NCBI RefSeq assembly: GCF_937936315.1
Contig: NZ_CALGWU010000064.1
Span: 1-29,057 of the forward strand
From: an uncultured Capnocytophaga sp.
GTDB taxonomy: Bacteria; Bacteroidota; Bacteroidia; Flavobacteriales; Flavobacteriaceae
DNA: 29,057 bases
Direction of reading: 5' to 3'
The notes beneath the pieces are model-generated. The model had not been told where the DNA came from, searched no databases, and was given only the letters and a program-made list of their open reading frames with translations. The stretch's first letter is position 1. Each line of letters starts with the position of its first letter. The translations under genes and the position numbers were made by a program. Below are positions 23,458-29,057 of this stretch, piece after piece.

Positions 23458-24426
23458 TTACCTAAACCAAATCACTTCTTTGGGTTGGCTTTTCATATTT
23501 TTCAGCAAATCGTCCTGCATTTCTTTGCGTTCAGCATCGGTTACTTCCTCTATTTTGATGCGGTCGCCAGCTTGCCAAAGGCGTCCTTTGTAGTAGGTTT
23601 GTGTTTTTACTTCATAAACATTAGGGATGTCGGTAGCGACTACGCCTTTAAGAGTTTTGATTTCAGCAGAAGTAAGTCCGCTAACCAAATTCACCACCTC
23701 ACCGCGTACTGAATGTACTCCCCAAGAGAACATCGGTAGAGCGATATTCAGCTGTAAAGGGTAACTTTTTAGTGAACTGATATAGCGTTTGGCAGTTGCG
23801 CGATTGTAGATAGAATTAGCTCCCGTGGCGGTGATTTTATCCATATTGTAGTACATCAGCACCCCGTAATCTACGGGGGGTACGCCCGTATCATCTTTGT
23901 ATTTTACTTGATGCAAACGTATGGTTGCCGAGAGTTGTAAATTAGGATTTTTTTCTTTGAAAAGCTTGAGGAAGTTGAAGTAATACTCCTTAGTGTTGAG
24001 CGTCCAATCGCAATCAAACTGCACCTCATTTACAGTGAGATGATAATAGTTGTTGATTTGCTCAATATATTTAGCCACATTTTCGCTGAGCGTTTCTGTT
24101 CCCCAAAAACGTTGCGGTGCATATTGTGCGGTTGCTATATCCTCAAACACCTCATTTTTGATGTAGATTACAGGTACAATTGCCAATCCGCGTGTGCTAA
24201 AGGTATCGATTTCTATGGGCGCAATGGGTACGGCTTGTTCATCTCTAAGCCCTACATCACAATAGCGCACATAGATTTTTTTCACGGCGTGTTCTTTTAA
24301 GAACGCCTTGTCATCTTCGGTAAACGAAAGGTTCGTTTTCCAAAAGTACATAGCCTCAGGAATTGCTTGCTTTTTGTTGCAAGCTATAAGGCAGAGAACG
24401 AATGCAAATAGAAATATTTTTTTCAT
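23458..24426 (-). CDS. TIM-barrel-like lipoprotein, glycosidase-like
   Basis: A 322-residue lipoprotein with signal MKKIFLFAFVLCLIAC (Cys16). The open frame extends 8 codons upstream to 24450, but those codons read the -7 box, so 24426 is the start. The body alternates strands and helices as in a beta/alpha barrel: AIVPVIYIK, VNEVQFDCDW (DxD at 138-140), LQLSATIRL, VLMYYNM, LQLNIALPMFSWG. The FDCDW strand, the MYYNM strand and the ALPMFSWG strand recall GH18-type and related barrel hydrolases, though the classical DxxDxDxE motif is not complete. Catalysis is therefore uncertain. It is first in a two-gene unit with the large lipoprotein. Confidence 0.78.
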   Translation of the reverse strand: MKKIFLFAFVLCLIACNKKQAIPEAMYFWKTNLSFTEDDKAFLKEHAVKKIYVRYCDVGLRDEQAVPIAPIEIDTFSTRGLAIVPVIYIKNEVFEDIATAQYAPQRFWGTETLSENVAKYIEQINNYYHLTVNEVQFDCDWTLNTKEYYFNFLKLFKEKNPNLQLSATIRLHQVKYKDDTGVPPVDYGVLMYYNMDKITATGANSIYNRATAKRYISSLKSYPLQLNIALPMFSWGVHSVRGEVVNLVSGLTSAEIKTLKGVVATDIPNVYEVKTQTYYKGRLWQAGDRIKIEEVTDAERKEMQDDLLKNMKSQPKEVIWFR

Positions 24427-24433
24427 CAGGGCA

Positions 24434-24464
24434 CAAAGGTAGTAAAACAATTGTTAATAAGCAA
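24434..24464 (-). promoter_or_regulatory. Promoter of the TIM-barrel lipoprotein gene
   Basis: On the minus strand TTG (24464-24462), 20 bases, then TACCTTTG (24441-24434), only 7 bases before the ATG at 24426, so the leader is nearly absent. Confidence 0.7.
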
Positions 24465-24477
24465 TTAACGATTGATA
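24450..24477. repeat. Degenerate heptamer repeat between divergent genes
   Basis: Four phased 7-base units, such as ATTGTTA and ATTGATA, covering the -33 region of the minus-strand promoter. It resembles the array at 777-811 but is more worn. Confidence 0.45.
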
Positions 24478-24530
24478 ATTTCTGTGCTGTCTCTCCAAAT
24501 TCTTATCTCTTAAAACCTATCGTATAAAAT

Positions 24531-24560
24531 TTGGTAATTGATAAAATATTCTTACTTTTG
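24531..24560 (+). promoter_or_regulatory. Promoter of the PLP transsulfuration enzyme gene
   Basis: TTG (24531-24533), exactly 19 bases, then TACTTTTG (24553-24560), 27 bases before the ATG. There is no room for a riboswitch. Confidence 0.85.
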
Positions 24561-24587
24561 TCGCTGTTTTTGTAAATAACAGAAAAT

Positions 24588-25724
24588 ATGAATTTTGAAA
24601 CTAAAGCAATTCATGGAGTGAGAACCCCTGAAAAAGGCATTGAAAACTGGGGAAGTACCCTTAATTTGGCTACTACTTTTCCTATCAAAACTTATAACGA
24701 GTGGCAAGAGTTTGAATACTCTCGCGTGTCCAATCCCACCCGCAAAGATTTCGAAACGATGATTGCCCTTTTAGAAAATGGCAAACACGGTTTTGGATTT
24801 TCTTCAGGGATGGCAGCGACCACCTCGGTGTTTACAATGTTCAAGGCAGGCGATCACTTTGTGCTTAGTTTGGATATTTACGGAGGTACTTATCGTATTA
24901 TCAACGATATATTCAATAAGTTTGGTTTCGAGGCAACCTTTGTAGATACTACCGATTTACAACAGATAGAAGCCGCTGTGCGCCCTAATACCAAAGCTAT
25001 TTTTATAGAAACTCCTTCCAATCCCCTTTTAGAAGTTACCGATATACGCGGCGTGGTAGCTATCGCTAAACGCCACAACCTGCTTTCAATGGTCGATAAT
25101 ACTTTTATGTCGCCCGTGTTGCAACGCCCTTTAGAGTTAGGGGCAGATATAGTATTGCACAGTGCAACCAAGTTTTTGGGAGGACACAATGATATTATCG
25201 CAGGAGCTGTGGTGGTGAATAGCGACGAGCTTGCCGAGAAAATAAGTTTTGCCCAAGTAGCTATAGGGGCAATTCTCTCACCTTTCGATAGTTGGTTGTT
25301 ACTTCGCAGTATGAAAACCCTCAAATTAAGAGTCGAAAAAGCCCAAGCAAATACCCTTAAACTTCTTGATTTCTTGCGCTCTCACCCCGAAGTAGAGAAA
25401 GTGTATTACCCTACTGAGGCACATAACAAAGGCAAGGCAGTGCACGAAAGTCAGGCTTCGGGAGGCGGGTCGGTATTTTCGTTCACGGTAAAGAGTGAAG
25501 CTAAAGCCAAAGCCTTTTTCGAGAGTTTGAAAGTAGCTCTTTTTGCAGTGAGTTTAGGCGGTGTAGAAACCTTGGTAACTCACCCTAGTACCCTCACTCA
25601 CACTGAGTTTCCAGAAGAAGAAAAAGTGGCACGTGGTGTTACGCGCACCCTTATCCGTGTAGCTGTGGGGATTGAAGATGCCGAGGATTTGATTGAAGAT
25701 TTCAAACAAGCGTTGGAGAAATAG
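24588..25724 (+). CDS. PLP-dependent transsulfuration enzyme (Cys/Met metabolism family)
   Basis: A 378-residue fold-type I PLP enzyme of the cystathionine gamma-synthase / beta-lyase family. Visible are YSRVSNPTR (44-52), SSGMAA (72-77) that holds the cofactor phosphate, the ETPSNP block (141-146), Asp170 in MVDNTF and Schiff-base Lys195 in HSATKFLGGH. Near the C-terminus SLGGVETLVTHPST is the substrate carboxylate site. From sequence alone the synthase, beta-lyase, gamma-lyase and sulfhydrylase activities cannot be separated. A methionine or cysteine biosynthetic step is likely, and homocysteine from luxS could be a connected metabolite. It is followed 16 bases later by the HAD gene. Confidence 0.9.
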   Translation: MNFETKAIHGVRTPEKGIENWGSTLNLATTFPIKTYNEWQEFEYSRVSNPTRKDFETMIALLENGKHGFGFSSGMAATTSVFTMFKAGDHFVLSLDIYGGTYRIINDIFNKFGFEATFVDTTDLQQIEAAVRPNTKAIFIETPSNPLLEVTDIRGVVAIAKRHNLLSMVDNTFMSPVLQRPLELGADIVLHSATKFLGGHNDIIAGAVVVNSDELAEKISFAQVAIGAILSPFDSWLLLRSMKTLKLRVEKAQANTLKLLDFLRSHPEVEKVYYPTEAHNKGKAVHESQASGGGSVFSFTVKSEAKAKAFFESLKVALFAVSLGGVETLVTHPSTLTHTEFPEEEKVARGVTRTLIRVAVGIEDAEDLIEDFKQALEK

Positions 25725-25740
25725 GTGATAGGCAATAGTA

Positions 25741-26178
25741 ATGCAGATAAGTTTTGATTTAGACGGGACACTTATTCCTTACAATAATGAATTTCCTACT
25801 GAAAAAAGATCGTGGCGGGCGAAGTTATTGGGAATAGAGCCTATCCGTAAAGGGACGAAAACTCTTATCAAAATACTGCAATCTCAAGGTAATGAGGTGC
25901 ATATCTACACTACTTCGCTGAGAAGTAAACCCTATATAAGACGAATGTTTCGATATTATGGCATCAAAATAGGGAAGATTATTACTCAAAAAGAAAATGA
26001 GCACACTTTACAATCTTTGAAAATTAACGCTTCTAAGTATCCTAAAGCTTTTGGTTTTGACCTTCATATAGATGATGCTCAAGGCGTGCAAAGAGAGGCA
26101 GAACAATATGATTTTAAAGTGATTATTATTTCTCCTACTGATACCTTTTGGATAGAAAAAATATTGAAATTACTTTGA
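25741..26178 (+). CDS. HAD-superfamily hydrolase
   Basis: A 145-residue small HAD phosphatase-like protein. Motif I is FDLDGT (nucleophile Asp6, acid Asp8), motif II is the YTTS threonine/serine strand (56-59), a lysine lies at 63, and motif IV is IDDAQG (Asp111-Asp112). There is a short cap only, and the substrate is unknown. It starts 16 bases after the PLP enzyme gene, without a promoter of its own, so it is co-transcribed. A hairpin follows at 26184-26210. Confidence 0.87.
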   Translation: MQISFDLDGTLIPYNNEFPTEKRSWRAKLLGIEPIRKGTKTLIKILQSQGNEVHIYTTSLRSKPYIRRMFRYYGIKIGKIITQKENEHTLQSLKINASKYPKAFGFDLHIDDAQGVQREAEQYDFKVIIISPTDTFWIEKILKLL

Positions 26179-26183
26179 TTATC

Positions 26184-26210
26184 AAAGCAATCTTTATACA
26201 TTGCTTTTCT
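26184..26210 (+). terminator. Probable terminator after the HAD gene
   Basis: AAAGCAAT (26184-26191) pairs with ATTGCTTT (26200-26207) around an 8-base loop; the T run is short (TTTTCT) and overlaps the stem. It starts 6 bases after the stop codon. Confidence 0.6.
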
Positions 26211-26261
26211 GTGAAAAACACAAAATTCGTAGAATACTAAAAAAACTAAATACTAAAATAT

Positions 26262-27251
26262 ATGAGAGTAGCTGTAGTAGGCGTTACCGGAATGGTAGGT
26301 AACGTAATGTTAGAAGTACTTGCAGAACACAATTTTCCTGTAACCGAATTAATTCCTGTAGCCTCAGAAAAATCTGTAGGCAAAAAAATCGTCTTTAAAG
26401 GCACTGAATATACTGTGATTGGCTTGCAACAAGCCGTGTCACTCAAACCCGATGTAGCCCTCTTTTCAGCAGGCGCTTCTGTTTCTAAAGAATGGGCGCC
26501 TAAGTTTGCTCAAGTAGGTACTACTGTAGTAGATAACTCTTCGGCTTGGCGTATGGATCCTACCAAAAAATTGGTAATCCCCGAAATCAACGCCGATGTC
26601 CTTACCAAAGACGACAAAATTATCGCTAACCCCAATTGTTCTACTATCCAAATGCTCGTTGCTTTAGCTCCTTTACAACGCAAATACGGCATCAAGCGCG
26701 TGGTAGTCTCTACTTACCAGTCGATTACGGGTACAGGGGTGAAAGCGGTACGTCAGTTAGAGAACGAGTACAAAGGCGAAAAAGGTGAAATGGCTTATCA
26801 CTACCAAATTCACCGCAATGCTATTCCGCACTGCGATGTGTTTGAGGAGAATGGCTATACTAAAGAAGAAATGAAACTCGTGCGTGAAACCAAAAAGATA
26901 TTGCGCGACGATAGTATTGCCGTTACAGCCACAGCCGTACGTATACCGGTAGTAGGTGGTCACAGCGAAGCAGTGAATGTAGAACTCAAAACCGATTTTG
27001 ATATAAATGAAGTACGCACTCTCTTAGCGCAATCAGCAGGTATCAAAGTGCAAGATAATACCGAAACCAATACTTACCCTATGCCTTTGTACGCTCACGG
27101 CAAAGACGATGTGTTTGTAGGGCGTATCCGTCGTGATGAGTCACAACCTAATACGCTTAACTTTTGGGTAGTTGCCGATAACCTCCGCAAAGGTGCTGCC
27201 ACAAATACTATACAAATCGCCGAATATCTGATCAAAAATAAATTGTTATAG
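26262..27251 (+). CDS. asd: Aspartate-semialdehyde dehydrogenase
   Basis: A 329-residue NADPH-dependent enzyme that reduces aspartyl phosphate to aspartate semialdehyde, the branch point to lysine/diaminopimelate, threonine and methionine. The nucleotide loop is GVTGMVG (7-13). The catalytic cysteine is Cys126 in NPNCST, and the acid/base histidine is His234 in GGHSEAV. The QSITGTG loop and a normal length support the assignment to the bacterial Asd group. It has a gap of 83 bases upstream without a clear TAnnTTTG box, and a strong terminator downstream, so it is probably monocistronic. Confidence 0.96.
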   Translation: MRVAVVGVTGMVGNVMLEVLAEHNFPVTELIPVASEKSVGKKIVFKGTEYTVIGLQQAVSLKPDVALFSAGASVSKEWAPKFAQVGTTVVDNSSAWRMDPTKKLVIPEINADVLTKDDKIIANPNCSTIQMLVALAPLQRKYGIKRVVVSTYQSITGTGVKAVRQLENEYKGEKGEMAYHYQIHRNAIPHCDVFEENGYTKEEMKLVRETKKILRDDSIAVTATAVRIPVVGGHSEAVNVELKTDFDINEVRTLLAQSAGIKVQDNTETNTYPMPLYAHGKDDVFVGRIRRDESQPNTLNFWVVADNLRKGAATNTIQIAEYLIKNKLL

Positions 27252-27274
27252 TTATCCTATAACTATCAATAAAT

Positions 27275-27313
27275 TAGCCAATGAACAGTATGTTAGTTCA
27301 TTGGCTATTTTTT
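27275..27313 (+). terminator. Strong intrinsic terminator of asd
   Basis: AGCCAATGAAC (27276-27286) pairs perfectly with GTTCATTGGCT (27296-27306), plus one A-T pair, then a T tract up to 27313. The next gene's ATG follows 5 bases later. Confidence 0.93.
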
Positions 27314-27318
27314 AAAAA

Positions 27319-28962
27319 ATGAAACATCTCAAACTCTTATCTCTTACTTGTTACCTCTTACTTTTTACCCTTACTTCCTGCGGTATTTTCTACAAGAAAA
27401 TCACTCCGCCTGAGGTAGCCTATCCATACCAGAAACCTCAAATTACCGCAATAAATGACTCGCTGCGGTATTTTGGTGATAATTATATAGCTAAAAGCCA
27501 ACAAGGCTTATGGGAACTCTACCTTTCGGGGAATCCCTATCAATTAGGACTCAATTCGGGGGCTCTTACTCAGCCTCTGTACCGCCGTCAAGACAGTTTG
27601 CTCTTCACCAAGCTGAACCATTTTGTACCTTCTGAACGCAAACAGCGTTTCTTGCGCAAGTTCATCAAATGGTTCAACCGCGATATCAACAATTGTATAA
27701 TTCCGCCCTTTAAACAAGAATTGTGGGGGCAAGCCCAATACTCCGATACGATTTTCAACTACTTAGCTCCTGCCTATCAGCGTACGCTCTACTTGCATTC
27801 CGCCCACGATTTGGGGCACGCTTTGCAAGATTTGATGCTTGTAGGTTGTTCATCATTAGCAGTTTGGGGTGATAAAACTGAAGACGGTCAGCTGCTCATT
27901 GGTCGCAATTTCGATTTTTACCTCTCCGATGATTTTGCTACCGAAAAGATTGTCCGCTTTGTCCGCCCTGAGGAAGGTATTCCCTTTATGAGTTACGCTT
28001 GGGGCGGAATGATAGGCGTGCTTTCGGGTATGAATCTCGAAGGACTTACAGTTACTATCAATGCTGGGAAATCGTCTATTCCTCTTAAAGCCCGTACTCC
28101 CATTTCACTCCTCTGTCGTGAGATTTTGCAATATGCTAAAAATATAGACGAGGCGATTGCTATAGCCAAAAAGCGCAAAGTCTTTGTGTCTGAGGCTATA
28201 ATGGTAGGAAGTGCCGCCGATGGCAAAGCGGTGATTATTGAAGTCTCTCCTAAAAAGTTTGGAGTATACGAAGCTCCTAATGCTGTAGTCTGCGCCAACC
28301 ATTTCCAAAGTGAACCTTATAAAACCGATAAGAAAAATCTGAAACAAATAAACACCTCGCACTCAGCCTATCGCTATGCCAAAATGCAGGAGTTTCTAAC
28401 ACAAGAGCCTAAACTAACTCCTTCAAAAATGGCTGCTCTTTTGCGTAGTACCGAGGGGCTACACGGCGATTCTATAGGCTATGGCAATGAGAAAGCTCTC
28501 AACCAACTTTTGGCACATCACGCGGTTATTTTCAAACCACAAGAACGCTTGGTATGGGTATCAACGGCTCCTTATCAGTTGGGCACTTTTGTAGCCTATG
28601 ATTTGAAACAGATATTCTCTGGTAGCAGCTACCCCTCTCACACGCCCTACCCTCAAAACCCCTCTTTGAATATCCCTGCCGACCCCTTTCTCTACAGCCA
28701 AGCCTTCAAAGATTACGAAGCCTACCGACTGTTAGAACAGCAAATAGAAAACCACTTGCGAGAGCATACCCCTATAGTCATAGACAAAGTAAAACACATC
28801 ACTGCCCTCAACCCTCATTATTGGAAAGCCTATTATCTTTTAGGGAAAGCCTACCAAGCCCAAGGCGACACTTCTACCGCTCACCAGCTCTTTCAAAAAG
28901 CCCTACAATGCGAAATTCCTTATAGCGAAGAACGAGAGAAAATAGAGAAATTAGCAAATTAG
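27319..28962 (+). CDS. Lipoprotein of the C45 acyltransferase/hydrolase type with C-terminal TPR
   Basis: A 547-residue lipoprotein (LTSC, Cys21). The core resembles the peptidase C45 / acyl-CoA:6-aminopenicillanic-acid acyltransferase family of Ntn hydrolases, which cut linear amide bonds after self-cleavage. The putative nucleophile is Cys177 in GCSSLAVWG, followed by GQLLIGRNFDFY and by MIGVLSGMNLEGLTVTINAG. The last 55 residues form a TPR pair (HYWKAYYLLGKAYQAQGDTSTAHQLFQKAL). Exported bacterial relatives include bile-salt and N-acyl hydrolases; the substrate here is unknown. Most of the signal peptide is encoded by a heptamer array (27334-27368), and the last residues and stop by an octamer array. 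It starts 5 bases after the asd terminator, and its own promoter is not obvious. Confidence 0.85.
   Translation: MKHLKLLSLTCYLLLFTLTSCGIFYKKITPPEVAYPYQKPQITAINDSLRYFGDNYIAKSQQGLWELYLSGNPYQLGLNSGALTQPLYRRQDSLLFTKLNHFVPSERKQRFLRKFIKWFNRDINNCIIPPFKQELWGQAQYSDTIFNYLAPAYQRTLYLHSAHDLGHALQDLMLVGCSSLAVWGDKTEDGQLLIGRNFDFYLSDDFATEKIVRFVRPEEGIPFMSYAWGGMIGVLSGMNLEGLTVTINAGKSSIPLKARTPISLLCREILQYAKNIDEAIAIAKKRKVFVSEAIMVGSAADGKAVIIEVSPKKFGVYEAPNAVVCANHFQSEPYKTDKKNLKQINTSHSAYRYAKMQEFLTQEPKLTPSKMAALLRSTEGLHGDSIGYGNEKALNQLLAHHAVIFKPQERLVWVSTAPYQLGTFVAYDLKQIFSGSSYPSHTPYPQNPSLNIPADPFLYSQAFKDYEAYRLLEQQIENHLREHTPIVIDKVKHITALNPHYWKAYYLLGKAYQAQGDTSTAHQLFQKALQCEIPYSEEREKIEKLAN
27334..27368. repeat. Heptamer repeat inside a signal-peptide coding region
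   Basis: Five phased units: CTCTTAT, CTCTTAC, TTGTTAC, then CTCTTAC and TTTTTAC. It encodes about residues 6-17 of the lipoprotein signal. The period is not a multiple of three, so gain or loss of one unit would shift the frame. Confidence 0.75.
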
Positions 28963-28979
28963 CATATTTGGAATTTTGG
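28948..28979. repeat. Octamer repeat over the end of the C45 gene
   Basis: Two exact AAATTAGC units, then ATATTTGG and AATTTTGG in phase. It supplies the last residues (LAN), the TAG stop and the -33 TTG of the next promoter. Confidence 0.65.
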
Positions 28980-28997
28980 GAATTATGTGTATTTTTG
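28968..28997 (+). promoter_or_regulatory. Promoter for a gene beyond the right edge
   Basis: TTG (28968-28970), exactly 19 bases, then TATTTTTG (28990-28997). The remaining 60 bases are an A/T-rich leader with no start codon clearly in use. Confidence 0.8.
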
Positions 28998-29057
28998 CAC
29001 CGATAATTTATATTATTTAATCAAATCAATAAATTTTATTTTTCGGTTATTTTTACC

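Noticed and set aside
24427..24450. Longer N-terminus for the TIM-barrel lipoprotein
   Set aside because: The codons are the promoter -7 element read in frame; the signal peptide starts at 24426.
27248..27266. Small inverted repeat right after the asd stop codon
   Set aside because: The stem is A/T-rich with a 3-base loop and no T run; the strong terminator directly downstream suffices.

Overview
The window looks like chromosomal DNA of a low-GC member of the Bacteroidetes (Flavobacteriia). Capnocytophaga is my best guess from gene content and style, but that is an inference. The support is Bacteroidetes-type promoters (TTG, about 19-20 bp, then TAnnTTTG) in front of many genes, A-rich leaders without Shine-Dalgarno sites, many lipoproteins, a TonB-dependent receptor with an N-terminal carboxypeptidase-regulatory-like domain, and DKNYY-type repeats. 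I see no tRNA, rRNA, CRISPR, insertion sequence or phage gene. No gene-free stretch exceeds 300 bases.

Layout. 1-9119 is an accessory region with the same plan twice. Each copy has a small exported coiled-coil gene and a 77-codon gene on the minus strand, a divergent promoter region, a plus-strand operon of variable cargo, and then a bile-acid:sodium-symporter-like gene. Copy A (99-5583) carries a DKNYY membrane protein, two paralogous four-TM proteins and three small unknown proteins, and its symporter is cut off after about 86 codons. Copy B (5737-9119) carries a predicted propeller-like protein and a MagIII-like DNA glycosylase, and its symporter is intact. At the join (about 5583) the cut symporter meets the cut 5' end of a secreted-protein gene on the other strand. 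9288-11783 (minus) is a TonB-dependent siderophore receptor with its own promoter. 11937-14195 (minus) is a luxS-aminopeptidase P operon with a long structured leader. 14425-15571 (minus) holds two lipoproteins. 15642-20898 (minus) is a tight operon: a large repeat-rich lipoprotein, cvpA, an EF-hand-like lipoprotein, rsgA, and a small protein with primase-like motifs. 21081-24426 (minus) holds a paralogue of the large lipoprotein behind a TIM-barrel-like lipoprotein. 24588-28962 (plus) has a PLP transsulfuration enzyme with a HAD hydrolase, then asd, then a C45-type acyltransferase lipoprotein with a C-terminal TPR.

How genes relate. luxS releases homocysteine and the AI-2 precursor, the PLP enzyme belongs to the cystathionine/homocysteine family, and asd makes the aspartate semialdehyde that feeds methionine, threonine and lysine. 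The three share a metabolic theme but not an operon. The other recurrent theme is the cell envelope: most unrecognised genes encode lipoproteins or membrane proteins.

Most unusual signal. At least eleven gene borders carry short degenerate tandem repeats with an exact 7- or 8-base period. These repeats supply stop codons and last residues of five genes, -33 promoter elements, most of one signal peptide, and both ends of the luxS leader. I know of no functional description of this and could not search for one.
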